Source: Rhodobacteraceae bacterium Alg238-R152 (GTDB taxonomy: Bacteria; Pseudomonadota; Alphaproteobacteria; Rhodobacterales; Rhodobacteraceae). From it: a stretch of DNA of 64,000 nucleotides. Within the stretch, counting starts at the first letter, position 1; each line of letters starts with the position of its first letter. A program made the translations under genes and the position numbers. Below, one piece after another: positions 17,163 through 26,778 of the stretch. Where the stretch lies: NCBI GenBank assembly GCA_900537125.1, contig UNRJ01000007.1:186001-250000 (forward strand). Direction: 5' to 3'. The notes under the pieces are model-generated. The model had not been told where the DNA came from. It did no database searches and saw only the letters and a program-made list of their open reading frames with translations.

Positions 17163-19118
17163 TCAATCCCCCGCAGCGCGGCCTTTGAGGGCGATGATGC
17201 CCCTTGGCCGGAATTGAATGAAAATGATGATGAAGACGATCATGTAGGTCTGTGCGGCGAGAGTGTTTGACGGGTTCAGCCACTCGATCCCTTTTTGGAA
17301 GAAGCCGATCATCGCGGCGCCCGCAAGCGTTCCCCAAATATTGCCCACCCCGCCGACCACCACGGTCATGAAGCTTTGGACGATGTAATCGCTGCCCAGC
17401 TCGGACGTCACTTTTGCAAAGAGACCGATAGCGACACCTGCGATGCCGGCAATGCCTGACCCAAGACCAAAAGTCAGCATATTCACTTTGCCGGGGTTGA
17501 TCCCCATTGAAGCGGCCATGCGGGGATTTTGGGTCACAGCGCGTGTTTCCAGCCCCAGCCTAGTGCGCTTCATGATGAATAGGAAAACGCCAAGGAAGAC
17601 GAGCGCAAGGATGAAGATGGCGATGCGAATAAAACTGATCGACACCACATCGTTCACCACAAGCGCGCCGTCGAGCCACCCTGGTGCAGTCAGGGGACGG
17701 GCTTGCGTGCCAAAGATGTTTTTTGCCAGCTGTTGCAACGCAATTGAGATGCCAAAGGTTGCAAGCAGCGTTTCCAGTGGGCGGTCATAAAGCCATCGGA
17801 TCACCAACCGCTCCATTGCCACACCGGCAGCAAAGGTCACGGCGAAGGCCATTGGGATTGCGACAATGATCGACAAGGTGTGATCCGGGATGATCTGTTG
17901 CACCACGTAGCCCGTATAGGCGCCCATCATGATGAATTCGCCATGCGCCATGTTGATCACTCCCATGACGCCAAAGGTGATTGCGAGGCCGATTGCCGCG
18001 AGAAAATAGATCGACGCCAAGGACAGAGCGTCAAGAGTCAGGTCGAGGGTTTGGTTCAATCCAACTTTCAGGTTGATGGCCTCCAACGCATCGGTGGCCG
18101 CCGTTGTCACCTTAGCTGAAGGTTCTGCAAAAGTTTCGAAGAAGACATGGCTTGCAATTGCGGCGTCCGTGTCCGCTGGTGTGATCAATGCGGGCACTTT
18201 TCCGGCATCTGCGAGCGCCGCGTAAGCAGCTTTGCGCGCCGTAACGGTGTCCAGCTGAGCCACCGGAATGCCGCCAACACGGCCGCCTTCTATGTTTGCG
18301 GCCAGTGCCGTGCGAATATCGCCAGACGAAACCAGAGCAGGAGCCATGCTCTTGGCCACCAATAGGTCGTAGGCGTCGGTCTTGGAAAAATGTTCTGTGC
18401 CGGGTTCAAGTATTCCAGCCACGTTTAGCCCAGTTGGAATGCCGCCGGCTGCTACATTGCGTGTCTTTGCCACCAAGGGGTTGAGTGTCGCACGGACATC
18501 GACACCAAGGTCGCCTGACATGTCTTCGATCGCAGCGACGCGCGCTTTGGTGTCTTGATCGTAGCCAATGGTGAGCAAGCGCTCGAGCCGTTGTTTCTGC
18601 GCCTTCAGCGTCGGATCGCGCTCACTGTCAATCGAGGCGCGCAAAGGGGCCAGAAGCGTGGGACCAGGGTCTCGTTGAATTGAGGTCAGCGCATCTTGCC
18701 GTTTGGCCGCATCCGGATCCATCAATTGGAATTGGACCAACGCTGTCGCAATCATGGCGCGGACGCCGCTGTTTGGTTTAAGTTGTTTCAGGTCACTCTT
18801 GGCATAGTTTCCAACAACGTCCCCGCTGTCAAAATCTGTGAGCATGTAGCTTTTGGTGTCAGTTTTCACTCCGACAAAAAATAGACCGTCCGACTTGCGC
18901 ATCCACATATTTTTGGCGGCCCATGTCTCAAGCATGTACTGAGCCTTTGGTGACCCGCTGCTAGCGATTGCATCAATCACCGGGCCAATGGTCTTGCGCG
19001 AGCTTTTGGCAATTTCTGCCTGATACTCTTGCAAGATGGGCTGGATGTTCGCGTCCTGCGCAGTGGCCGTCAGGCACGACAATAGAATTGCGAGACCCGC
19101 AAGGAATGGTCTTATCAT
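17163..19118 (-). CDS. urtB: Urea ABC transporter permease UrtB
   Basis: 651 residues. A cleavable-looking signal peptide (ending LTATAQ) precedes a soluble helical domain of about 330 residues with HEAT-like spacing (residues about 25-355), then a LivH-type permease domain with INMAHGEFIMMGAYTGYV and GVVGxIWG-like motifs. The long periplasmic N-terminal domain is a regular property of proteobacterial UrtB rather than a fusion peculiar to this genome. It lies 65 bp downstream of urtA. Confidence 0.94.
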   Translation of the reverse strand: MIRPFLAGLAILLSCLTATAQDANIQPILQEYQAEIAKSSRKTIGPVIDAIASSGSPKAQYMLETWAAKNMWMRKSDGLFFVGVKTDTKSYMLTDFDSGDVVGNYAKSDLKQLKPNSGVRAMIATALVQFQLMDPDAAKRQDALTSIQRDPGPTLLAPLRASIDSERDPTLKAQKQRLERLLTIGYDQDTKARVAAIEDMSGDLGVDVRATLNPLVAKTRNVAAGGIPTGLNVAGILEPGTEHFSKTDAYDLLVAKSMAPALVSSGDIRTALAANIEGGRVGGIPVAQLDTVTARKAAYAALADAGKVPALITPADTDAAIASHVFFETFAEPSAKVTTAATDALEAINLKVGLNQTLDLTLDALSLASIYFLAAIGLAITFGVMGVINMAHGEFIMMGAYTGYVVQQIIPDHTLSIIVAIPMAFAVTFAAGVAMERLVIRWLYDRPLETLLATFGISIALQQLAKNIFGTQARPLTAPGWLDGALVVNDVVSISFIRIAIFILALVFLGVFLFIMKRTRLGLETRAVTQNPRMAASMGINPGKVNMLTFGLGSGIAGIAGVAIGLFAKVTSELGSDYIVQSFMTVVVGGVGNIWGTLAGAAMIGFFQKGIEWLNPSNTLAAQTYMIVFIIIFIQFRPRGIIALKGRAAGD

Positions 19119-19183
19119 GTCGGAGTTGTCCGCGTGTTTTGTTGGAAGAGGGTCAAGATCGACCCTCTTCGCAAGTGCTGGTC

Positions 19184-20464
19184 TTAGTAGTTCGACAAAG
19201 TCTGAACGCAGGTCTTGGTCTCGGTGTTGTACATACCGCAGTCCAAGTCCTTCCAGTCGGACATCAGAACAGCCGATTCCGGTAGGAAGTCAGTCCAGGC
19301 ATCGCCTGGGACTTCGCTTGTCTGGCTGATGATATCAAACTGACCGTCGTCCTGAATTTCGCCAATCAATACTGGCTTGGCCAAGTGGTGGTTTGGCAAC
19401 ATCACCGCAGTCCCGCCTGTCAGGTTCGGGTATTCTTGTCCGTACATGGCAGACCGCACGGCATTTACTTCAGTAGACCCAGCTTCGGTGGCCGCATTCA
19501 CCCACATGTTGAAGCCGATGAAGTGGGCCTCCATTGGATCGTTGGTGACCCGCTCCTCACCCATTGTGGCCTTCCAAGTTTTCACAAACTCGGCGTTCAC
19601 CTCAGCATCTGCAGACTGGAAGTAGTTCCACGCTGCGAGGTGACCAACGAGGTTAGACGTATCGAGGCCTGCCAGTTCTTCCTCACCCACTGAGAAAGCG
19701 ACAACGGGAATATCGTCGGCAGACACACCCGCCGCGGCCAGTTCTTTGTAAAAGCCGATGTTGGCGTCACCGTTGATGGTGGAAATCACGCCGACCTTTT
19801 TTCCATCAGCACCCAGAGCCACAACATCAGCCACGATTTTGGACCAGTCTGAATGGCCAAACGGCGTGTAGTTCACAAATAGGTCGTTATCGGAAACGCC
19901 TTTGCCTTTGAGATAGCTCTCAAGGATGTTGTTTGTGGTGCGTGGGTACACATAGTCTGTTCCCAGCAGCGCAAATTTTTCAACGCCGAGCTCCTCCAGG
20001 AAGTAATCTGTAGCCGGGATAGCTTGTTGGTTGGGCGCGGCACCGGTGTAGAACACGTTCTTAGAGGATTCTTCGCCTTCATACTGCACCGGATAGAACA
20101 GCAGACCGTTCAGTTCTTCGATCACCGGCAGCACCGATTTACGTGACACAGATGTCCAGTTTCCAAAGATCACATCAACATCATGCACCGTCAGCAATTC
20201 GCGTGCCTTCTCGGCAAACAGCGGCCAATCTGATGCCGGGTCTACCACCACAGCTTCCAGTTGCTTACCGAGCAGACCGCCCTTTGCATTCTGCTGATCA
20301 ATCAGCATCAACATGGTGTCTTTCAACGTGGTTTCAGAGATCGCCATTGTACCGGAGAGTGAGTGCAGAACACCAACCTTGATAGTGTCTTCGTCAGCCA
20401 TGGCGGCACCGGCCAGCGACGCAAAGACAACTGATCCGGCGAGAGTGGATTTGAGAAAATTCAT
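19184..20464 (-). CDS. urtA: Urea ABC transporter substrate-binding protein UrtA
   Basis: 426 residues from the ATG at 20464, which follows a GGAGG ribosome-binding site and starts a signal peptide (MNFLKSTLAGSVVFASLAGA, cleavage after AMA). The mature part has the UrtA hallmarks IKVGVLHSLSGTMAISE, NGLLFYPVQYEGEESSKNVFYTGAAPNQQ and the C-terminal DWKDLDCG. Longer upstream frames are open but lack a ribosome-binding site. It binds urea, or short amides, in the periplasm. It is the first gene of the operon, divergent from the urease genes. Confidence 0.95.
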   Translation of the reverse strand: MNFLKSTLAGSVVFASLAGAAMADEDTIKVGVLHSLSGTMAISETTLKDTMLMLIDQQNAKGGLLGKQLEAVVVDPASDWPLFAEKARELLTVHDVDVIFGNWTSVSRKSVLPVIEELNGLLFYPVQYEGEESSKNVFYTGAAPNQQAIPATDYFLEELGVEKFALLGTDYVYPRTTNNILESYLKGKGVSDNDLFVNYTPFGHSDWSKIVADVVALGADGKKVGVISTINGDANIGFYKELAAAGVSADDIPVVAFSVGEEELAGLDTSNLVGHLAAWNYFQSADAEVNAEFVKTWKATMGEERVTNDPMEAHFIGFNMWVNAATEAGSTEVNAVRSAMYGQEYPNLTGGTAVMLPNHHLAKPVLIGEIQDDGQFDIISQTSEVPGDAWTDFLPESAVLMSDWKDLDCGMYNTETKTCVQTLSNY

Positions 20465-20786
20465 ATTAGCCTCCAGGCAGGGCGCGGGAGAGAGACCTTG
20501 CACATATGTGCCGATTTCTCTTACCTGTCCCCGCAACGTCATGTTGCAATTCGTGTGGCGGCCGCTTCGAGGTCCAATTCGTATGGTCGTCACACACCTC
20601 CGGTTTTTGACAGCGTGTCTCCGGCAGGTGTCCAATCGATTCTGCATTGCCGCGAAATAAGCAAACCTGAGGCACTGCAATTTCTTAACGGCCTTCGCGT
20701 ATGCTTTTTTTTTGAGCTAAAATCACGGTGAGCGCGTAAAAAATAGACGATCACCCTTGCGCAAGGCCGCAACGCTGCCAATTTGG
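20465..20786. promoter_or_regulatory. Divergent urt/ure control region
   Basis: 322 bp between urtA and ureD, which must contain both promoters. A perfect 12-bp palindrome, GCACATATGTGC, sits at 20500-20511, 36 bp upstream of the urtA start. Nitrogen control by NtrC would be expected for urea genes, but the palindrome has a 4-base centre rather than the longer spacer of NtrC boxes, so its binder is unknown. No sound sigma-54 promoter was found. Confidence 0.45.
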
Positions 20787-21686
20787 ATGGCGTTTTGCCC
20801 TCTAGACGTCAGAACCAAGAACAGTTCTACGCGCCAAGAGGATTCGCCGATCACACGTCTGGCAGACATATCGTCCCACCACGCTACGCAGCCTCCGCGC
20901 GCGAAGGGAACGTTGCGCGTGGGCACAAAAATGGTTGGGGATCGTTCTGTTTTGGACGACCTTCACCAAGCCGGCTCGTTTAGATGTTTGTTCCCCAAAA
21001 CCTGCGGGGCAGCGATGGATGTCGTCCTGTTGAACACCGCAGGTGGGATCACAGGTGGCGACCAATTCACCTTCTCAGGTCATTTGGCGATGGACACAAC
21101 ACTCACCTTGACGACCCAAGCTTGCGAGCGGGCTTATAAGGCGCAACCCAATCAGACTGGCCAGATCCGCAACCGCCTTCGGGTTGAAGCGGGGGCGCGG
21201 TTCAATTGGTTGCCTCAAGAAACCATTCTGTTCAATGGGAGTGCATTGGACCGTCGCCTGAGCATTGATCTGGATCCGGGCGCGTCTCTGCTTATGGTCG
21301 AGCCTTTGGTCTTTGGTCGCCCGGCAATGGGCGAAGTGCTGACCAAGGTTCGGTTTCGCGACCGGATTGAGATCCGGCGCGCGGGCATGCCGCTCTTTAT
21401 CGATGCGATGTCTTTGGCAGGAAACGTGCAGGCGCATCTGGATAAGCCATTTATCGGCAACGGCGCTGGGGCGATGGCTCTGGTGGTTTTGGTTGCAAAG
21501 GATGCGGAGCGGCATCTGGCCACGCTGCGAGAGACGCTTCCGGAAACCGGCGGCGTGAGCCTGCTCCAACAGGATGTGTTGGTTCTGCGCCTGCTTGCGG
21601 AAGACGATTTCACCCTCAGAAAAACCCTGCTGCCAGTTCTGCGAGAGCTGCATGGTGGCGACCTTCCTCGATGCTGGATGATCTGA
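20787..21686 (+). CDS. ureD: Urease accessory protein UreD
   Basis: 299 residues from the ATG at 20787; a TTG 30 bases upstream is also possible, and the first 40 residues are poorly conserved, so the start is uncertain. The family core is clear: [57 protein letters not shown] and [15 protein letters not shown]-like segments. UreD scaffolds UreF and UreG on apo-urease during nickel delivery. It heads the urease operon, two bases before ureA. Confidence 0.93.
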   Translation: MAFCPLDVRTKNSSTRQEDSPITRLADISSHHATQPPRAKGTLRVGTKMVGDRSVLDDLHQAGSFRCLFPKTCGAAMDVVLLNTAGGITGGDQFTFSGHLAMDTTLTLTTQACERAYKAQPNQTGQIRNRLRVEAGARFNWLPQETILFNGSALDRRLSIDLDPGASLLMVEPLVFGRPAMGEVLTKVRFRDRIEIRRAGMPLFIDAMSLAGNVQAHLDKPFIGNGAGAMALVVLVAKDAERHLATLRETLPETGGVSLLQQDVLVLRLLAEDDFTLRKTLLPVLRELHGGDLPRCWMI

Positions 21687-21687
21687 T

Positions 21688-21990
21688 ATGAACCTGACCC
21701 CAAGAGAAAAAGACAAACTGTTGATTGCCATGGCTGCCGAAGTGGCCCGCAAGCGCTTGGCACGGGGTGTTAAACTCAACCACCCTGAGGCTATCGCTTT
21801 GATTACCGACAGTGTTGTTGAAGGCGCACGTGATGGCCGTTCTGTTGCCGATATGATGGAAGCCGGCGCACAGGTTGTCACAGTCGACCAATGCATGGAG
21901 GGCATCCCGGAGATGATCCACGAAGTGCAGGTCGAAGCCACTTTCCCGGATGGCACCAAGCTTGTCACCGTTCACAACCCAATTCGTTAG
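21688..21990 (+). CDS. ureA: Urease gamma subunit
   Basis: 100 residues, the standard length, with the family start [20 protein letters not shown] and [20 protein letters not shown]. The C-terminus ([14 protein letters not shown]) is typical. It is one of the two small structural subunits that assemble with UreB and UreC. It starts two bases after ureD. Confidence 0.97.
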   Translation: MNLTPREKDKLLIAMAAEVARKRLARGVKLNHPEAIALITDSVVEGARDGRSVADMMEAGAQVVTVDQCMEGIPEMIHEVQVEATFPDGTKLVTVHNPIR

Positions 21991-22004
21991 AGGAGCTTGA
22001 GCCG

Positions 22005-22172
22005 ATGAAATATGTTGTACCGTTTTTGGGTGGGCTCTTGGCCTCTCCTGCCATGGCCCATTCCGGAGCACATACCCATAGTCACGGGGAATACGCTTGG
22101 ATTGCCGTGGTTCTGTCCGCAGTGATCGTCGGTGGGACGATGACGGTTGTCCGGATACGGCGGCGCACATGA
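22005..22172 (+). CDS. Small His-rich single-pass membrane peptide in the urease operon
   Basis: A 55-residue gene starting at the ATG at 22005 behind AGGAG, inserted between ureA and ureB, whose start it overlaps in ATGA. It has a signal-like N-terminus ([18 protein letters not shown]), a His-rich stretch [12 protein letters not shown] exposed after the likely cleavage site, one membrane helix ([17 protein letters not shown]) and a basic tail. The position and histidines suggest metal (nickel) handling at the membrane, but I do not recognise a named family and the function is inferred. Confidence 0.75.
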   Translation: MKYVVPFLGGLLASPAMAHSGAHTHSHGEYAWIAVVLSAVIVGGTMTVVRIRRRT

Positions 22173-22501
22173 TCCCGGGCGAAACATTTCCTGCCGAGGG
22201 GTCGCTCACACTCAACGCCGGGCGCAGTGCGCGTATGGTGTTGGTGGCCAATACCGGCGATCGCCCCGTGCAAGTGGGCAGTCACTATCATTTTGCCGAA
22301 GCAAACCCAGCACTGGAATTTGATCGGCATGCGGCTTTAGGGCGGCGATTGGACATTCCAGCTGGCACTGCCGTTCGGTTCGAACCAGGACAACGCCGGG
22401 AGGTTATGTTGGTGCCCTTTATGGGACGGCAACACATTTACGGCTTTAATCAACACATCATGGGAGCGCTGAAAGATGCCGGGCAAGATAAGCCGGAGTG
22501 A
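22169..22501 (+). CDS. ureB: Urease beta subunit
   Basis: 110 residues from the ATG at 22169, giving the canonical [11 protein letters not shown] start, then [19 protein letters not shown] and [19 protein letters not shown]. It is the second small structural subunit of the urease trimer. The upstream stop and its start share ATGA, and its 3' end overlaps ureC by 26 bases. Confidence 0.97.
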   Translation: MIPGETFPAEGSLTLNAGRSARMVLVANTGDRPVQVGSHYHFAEANPALEFDRHAALGRRLDIPAGTAVRFEPGQRREVMLVPFMGRQHIYGFNQHIMGALKDAGQDKPE

Positions 22502-24236
22502 CTATGCTGCTATGTTCGGCCCCACTGTGGGCGACAAAGTGCGGCTGGCGGACACGGACCTCATCATTGAGGTTGAAAAGGATCTGATCGTGGAGCGCGC
22601 CACTGCCGCGCAATTCAGTGCGACGGGCTTGCGAGAGGAAGTCTACGGAGAAGAAGTGAAGTTTGGTGGCGGCAAGGTCATCCGCGATGGGATGGGACAA
22701 TCCCAGGCCACACGCGCCGAAGGGGCCGTGGACACGGTTATCACCAACGCGCTGATCGTCGATCACTCTGGCATTTACAAAGCGGACGTCGGCCTAAAAG
22801 ATGGGCGTATTCAGACCATTGGCAAAGCCGGAAACCCGGACACACAGCCCGGTGTAGATGTCATTGTTGGCCCGGGCACCGAGGTCATTGCGGGCGAAAA
22901 CCGCATTCTGACCGCCGGTGGTTTTGACAGCCACATCCATTTCATCTGCCCTCAGCAGATCGAGGACGCGCTGCATTCCGGACTAACCACAATGTTGGGT
23001 GGCGGTACCGGTCCCGCGCATGGCACCTTGGCGACCACCTGTACCCCGGGTCCGTGGCATATCGGTCGGATGTTGCAGGCTGCGGATGCCTTTCCAATGA
23101 ACCTCGCCTTTGCCGGCAAGGGCAATGCGTCCCTTCCAGCTGCCTTGGAAGAACAGATTCTTGGGGGCGCCTGCGCCTTGAAGCTTCACGAGGACTGGGG
23201 GACAACGCCTGCCGCCATCGATTGCTGCCTGTCAGTTGCCGATGACCTGGATGTCCAGGTGATGATCCACACAGATACTCTTAATGAATCCGGTTTTGTT
23301 GAGAACACTGTGGCAGCCCTAAAAGGCCGCACAATCCATGCCTTTCACACCGAAGGTGCAGGTGGTGGCCATGCACCGGACATCATCAAAATTTGTGGCG
23401 AAGAGCATGTCTTGCCGTCCTCAACCAATCCCACCCGCCCTTTTACAATGAACACTCTGGAAGAGCATCTCGATATGCTGATGGTCTGTCACCACCTCGA
23501 CAAGTCGATCCCAGAAGATGTCGCCTTTGCAGAAAGTCGGATACGTCGCGAAACCATCGCTGCTGAGGATATTTTGCACGACATGGGGGCGTTTTCCATT
23601 ATCGCCTCGGACAGTCAGGCCATGGGCCGCGTCGGCGAAGTGTTGATCCGCACTTGGCAGACAGCCGACAAGATGAAAAAGCAGCGGGGCAGACTGTCTG
23701 AGGAAACAGGAAACAACGACAATTACCGCGTGCGCCGCTACATCGCCAAATACACGATCAACCCCGCTATTGCCCACGGCATTGCCCATGAGATCGGTAG
23801 CATTGAAGTTGGCAAACGTGCTGATTTGGTGCTTTGGGATCCGGCCTTCTTTGGTGTGAAACCTGAGATGGTTTTACTTGGCGGCAGCATCGTCATGGCA
23901 CAGATGGGTGACCCCAACGCTTCGATCCCTACGCCGCAACCTGTCTACTCCCGTCCGATGTTTGGAGCTTATGGACGCTCGGTTGAAAACTCCGCCGTCT
24001 GCTTTGTCAGCGAGGCCGCGCAAGACGCCGGAATTGGCGCGCGCCTGGGCCTCGCCAAGGACACGGTCGCTGTAAAAAACACCCGCAATATTGGAAAATC
24101 CGATTTACTTCTCAACGATGCGACGCCCGAGGTTGAGGTAGACCCCGAAACCTACGAGGTGCGCGCTGATGGCGAGCTACTTACCTGCCAACCCGCCGAG
24201 GTTTTACCTATGGCACAACGATATTTCATGTTCTGA
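22476..24236 (+). CDS. ureC: Urease alpha (catalytic) subunit
   Basis: 586 residues, about 19 longer than the Klebsiella enzyme because of extra N-terminal sequence around residues 30-60. All active-site residues are visible: His153 and His155 (HIHF), the carbamylated Lys236 (ALKLHED), His265 (MIHTDTL), His291 (HTEGAGGGH), the acid-base His in VCHHL and the nickel Asp in [12 protein letters not shown]. It hydrolyses urea to ammonia and carbamate at a dinuclear nickel centre in the cytoplasm. Confidence 0.98.
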   Translation: MPGKISRSDYAAMFGPTVGDKVRLADTDLIIEVEKDLIVERATAAQFSATGLREEVYGEEVKFGGGKVIRDGMGQSQATRAEGAVDTVITNALIVDHSGIYKADVGLKDGRIQTIGKAGNPDTQPGVDVIVGPGTEVIAGENRILTAGGFDSHIHFICPQQIEDALHSGLTTMLGGGTGPAHGTLATTCTPGPWHIGRMLQAADAFPMNLAFAGKGNASLPAALEEQILGGACALKLHEDWGTTPAAIDCCLSVADDLDVQVMIHTDTLNESGFVENTVAALKGRTIHAFHTEGAGGGHAPDIIKICGEEHVLPSSTNPTRPFTMNTLEEHLDMLMVCHHLDKSIPEDVAFAESRIRRETIAAEDILHDMGAFSIIASDSQAMGRVGEVLIRTWQTADKMKKQRGRLSEETGNNDNYRVRRYIAKYTINPAIAHGIAHEIGSIEVGKRADLVLWDPAFFGVKPEMVLLGGSIVMAQMGDPNASIPTPQPVYSRPMFGAYGRSVENSAVCFVSEAAQDAGIGARLGLAKDTVAVKNTRNIGKSDLLLNDATPEVEVDPETYEVRADGELLTCQPAEVLPMAQRYFMF

Positions 24237-24247
24237 AGGTGCATCCA

Positions 24248-24700
24248 ATGACCACGCTTCCCCCCAGCCGCCAAATTCGCAAACCCGGCCATTGGTCCGG
24301 TGCTTATGATTGTGTAACGCTCAACTACGACGACCGTTTCCTACGGCGCAAGATGCTGTCGACTGTGCGTGCCGAACAGTTCCTTGTTGATTTAGCGCAC
24401 ACCACATCGCTCGACCATGGAGACGCATTTGCCTTGGAAGACGGTCGCTTGATCGAGGTTGTTGCCGCCAAAGAAGAGTTGCTGGAGGTCACAGGAGACG
24501 ACCTGCCGCGCCTTGCTTGGCATATCGGAAACCGCCATACGCCCTGCCAAATCGAGGAAGATCGACTGCTCATTCAGTGCGACCATGTTATCCGCGATAT
24601 GCTGGGCAAGATTGGCGCCACGGTGCGTGAAGTTGTCGAGCCCTTCACTCCGGAAGGCGGGGCCTATGGACTCGGACGCACTCATGGCCACAGCCACTGA
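24248..24700 (+). CDS. ureE: Urease accessory nickel chaperone UreE
   Basis: 150 residues from the ATG at 24248, preceded by AAGGTG; an in-frame GTG is 9 bases upstream. The N-terminal domain is followed by the metal-binding domain with WHIGNRHTPCQI and RDMLGKIGATV. The C-terminus [10 protein letters not shown] is a short His-rich tail. UreE delivers nickel to the UreDFG-urease complex. The gene overlaps ureF. Confidence 0.93.
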   Translation: MTTLPPSRQIRKPGHWSGAYDCVTLNYDDRFLRRKMLSTVRAEQFLVDLAHTTSLDHGDAFALEDGRLIEVVAAKEELLEVTGDDLPRLAWHIGNRHTPCQIEEDRLLIQCDHVIRDMLGKIGATVREVVEPFTPEGGAYGLGRTHGHSH

Positions 24701-25328
24701 TACCCTCACCCTGACACAGTGGTTCTCGCCTGCTTTTCCGGTGGGCGCTTTCGCTTATTCACATGGGTTGGAGCGGACCATTGAGGCCGGAGACGCGGCC
24801 AACTCAGAGCAGGTTGGCGCTTGGATCGCCGATGTGTTGCAACATGGTGCTGGGTGGAACGACAGCCTGTTCATTGGCGCGGCCTACAGTGCAAGCGCCA
24901 AAGACCTTTGCGAGGTAGACGCCACAAGCCGCGCATTTTCGGCGTCGGCAGAGCGGCTGAAGGAAACCCAGCTTCAGGGCGCGGCGTTTTGTAAAGTGAC
25001 AGGTGAAATCTGGGCTGCAGACTTAAGAGGACTGACCTACCCGGTTGCTGTTGGCCGCGCTGCGCGGTTGCAAGGCTTGCCGCTTGAGCTCACCAACCAA
25101 GTCTATTTGCAGGCCTTCGTGTCCAATCTCGCGGCGGTCGCGATGCGTCTTGTGCCCCTTGGCCAGACGGAAGGTCAAAAACTGATCCATGCACTGACCC
25201 CACTTTGCTGTACGATCGCGGAAGGCGCTGCGACTGCCACGCTGGATGACTTGGCCAGTTCGAGCTTTGTGACGGACATCGCCGCGATGAAACACGAAAC
25301 CCAATATTCAAGGATATTCCGCACATGA
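24666..25328 (+). CDS. ureF: Urease accessory protein UreF
   Basis: About 220 residues from the ATG at 24666, which has a GGAAGGCGGGG sequence just upstream; the ATG at 24684 is a second possibility. Either start lies inside the ureE 3' end. Family features are [21 protein letters not shown], the central helical region and the C-terminal [13 protein letters not shown]. UreF bridges UreD and UreG and acts as a checkpoint for GTP-dependent nickel insertion. Its stop overlaps the ureG start in ATGA. Confidence 0.93.
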   Translation: MDSDALMATATDTLTLTQWFSPAFPVGAFAYSHGLERTIEAGDAANSEQVGAWIADVLQHGAGWNDSLFIGAAYSASAKDLCEVDATSRAFSASAERLKETQLQGAAFCKVTGEIWAADLRGLTYPVAVGRAARLQGLPLELTNQVYLQAFVSNLAAVAMRLVPLGQTEGQKLIHALTPLCCTIAEGAATATLDDLASSSFVTDIAAMKHETQYSRIFRT

Positions 25329-25948
25329 CCCAGATGAATGGCCCGCTTCGTGTCGGTATTGGTGGCCCTGTTGGCGCCGGAAAAACGACGCTCACGGCAG
25401 CTCTGAGCGAAGCGTTGCGGGACACCCACTCAATAGGTGTCATCACCAATGACATTTACACGCAGGAAGATGCTGAGGCGTTGATGCGCATGCAGATTCT
25501 ACCACAGGATCGCATTATCGGGGTTGAGACCGGCGGGTGTCCTCACACCGCAATCCGCGAGGATGCGTCGATCAACCTTGCTGCCGTGGCTGAGATGGTG
25601 GACCGACACCCGGATGTCGAAGTTGTTTTGATTGAAAGCGGTGGCGATAATCTGTCGGCCACTTTCAGCCCCGAGTTGGCGGATGTGACGCTTTATGTGA
25701 TTGATGTGGCCGCGGGTGAAGAAATCCCTCGCAAAGGTGGGCCAGCCATCACCAAATCTGACATTCTAATCATCAACAAGACAGATCTTGCCCCTTATGT
25801 TGGCGCGTCACTGGAGGTTATGGACCGGGATGCCAAAAGGATGCGCGGCACGCGACCATTTGTCTTTGCCTCGCTGCGCAATCGCGAAGGTGTGGACAAG
25901 ATTGTAGCCTTGCTAGCGAGTGCTGGTGGGCTGATCCCGCAAGTTTAG
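25325..25948 (+). CDS. ureG: Urease accessory GTPase UreG
   Basis: A 207-residue SIMIBI-class GTPase with P-loop [15 protein letters not shown], the metal-binding [12 protein letters not shown] (Cys-Pro-His), the [15 protein letters not shown] switch and the NKTD specificity motif in [14 protein letters not shown]. It supplies GTP-driven nickel transfer to the urease apoenzyme. It ends the operon. Confidence 0.97.
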   Translation: MTQMNGPLRVGIGGPVGAGKTTLTAALSEALRDTHSIGVITNDIYTQEDAEALMRMQILPQDRIIGVETGGCPHTAIREDASINLAAVAEMVDRHPDVEVVLIESGGDNLSATFSPELADVTLYVIDVAAGEEIPRKGGPAITKSDILIINKTDLAPYVGASLEVMDRDAKRMRGTRPFVFASLRNREGVDKIVALLASAGGLIPQV

Positions 25949-25957
25949 CTTAGAGGC

Positions 25958-25972
25958 TCGGGCGGTGCCCGA
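25958..25972 (+). terminator. Small hairpin after ureG
   Basis: A perfect 6-bp stem, TCGGGC and GCCCGA around a GGT loop, 10 bases after the ureG stop. No T-run follows, so it is at best a weak terminator or a 3'-end stabiliser. Confidence 0.3.
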
Positions 25973-26778
25973 TATCCAAAAGCGCATCGCCTGCGGTAAC
26001 GACACGGTGTCGACTTTTGGCAATATTCGAATTTCCCAGCTTAAGCGTCGCGAAAGCTCCAACTGGCTTGCGCCTCTGTCGGGCAACCGGTTGATTATGG
26101 TCTTTCGCTGAATGCGGTCACCTCCCAAAGATCGACAAGAAACGCTTAGGTTGTTGAAAAGCGAAGCCAGAAGGGAGTACCACCTCCATGTCCGCTTCCA
26201 ACCCTTTGGGGCGAATTACTCGTGACTACAGCAAATGTCCGCTTCCCGCCCTTCTGCCCGTGCGAGGATCGGTGGCGCGCAGCGCGCAGGTCATCCAGGG
26301 TTCCCGGGTTACATCCTCATTGAGATTATTGGTGTTGTAGGCTCACATGGTGTTCTGCAAGGCAGAGATAAAATTGACCAGGAATATGGCGGCTCGCTTT
26401 AGGGGGGTCTTAGGGCTTATCGGGTTTTCACAATTGGGTGGGGTATTTTTTGTGGTACAAATTCATGCGTTACATTTTTTTACTTTTCCTGGTAGTAACT
26501 TGCGGGATTTAAAAGGCGGACTGCTTCTCCGCCGTCTTCTATTAATATCAGGGTTCTCTGCGTAAATGATCGTGATGCTCCGAGTGCGACAAGGCTGGCC
26601 AGGCAAATGTACTAGACGCGCCTAATACTCTTGTTGGCTTAGGTCACTTTGGATCCCACAACCCAATAAGCACGTTGCCCTCGCACATTGGGTTTGGGGT
26701 GTTTATGCGCTTGCTGGGAGCAGTTTTTCGCCACATGCTATTTGGTAGCCGACTTTTTACACCCTGAGGTTTGAACAA
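25973..26778. other. Long intergenic region, partly AT-rich
   Basis: About 800 bp without a supportable gene. The 12-base sequence ATGTCCGCTTCC occurs twice, at 26188-26199 and 26235-26246, and a near relative (AATGTCTGCTTTGG) is at about 5682, so it may be a degenerate intergenic repeat. From about 26340 the DNA becomes T-rich with several homopolymers. Short open frames (for example 26347-26565) lack ribosome-binding sites and recognisable motifs. Confidence 0.4.
26515..26533 (+). terminator. Isolated hairpin in the intergenic region
   Basis: A 6-bp stem GGCGGA/TCCGCC with a 7-base loop is preceded by AAAA and followed by a T-rich stretch (GTCTTCTATT). It has the look of a terminator, yet no gene is recognised upstream; it may mark the end of a decayed gene or a small RNA. 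Confidence 0.3.

Noticed and set aside
20545-20560. Sigma-54-like promoter on the minus strand before urtA (TTGCA with CGCCAC upstream).
   Set aside because: The -24 GG pair that sigma-54 needs is not present, so only half of the motif fits.
26070-26110. Frame encoding LAPLSGNRL, reminiscent of HigB/RelE toxins.
   Set aside because: The similarity is nine residues long, a stop follows within seven residues and no antitoxin-like helix-turn-helix frame lies beside it.
26347-26565. 72-codon open frame in the T-rich gap.
   Set aside because: Hydrophobic composition follows from T-rich DNA; no start signal or homology is seen, and its 3' part runs through a hairpin.
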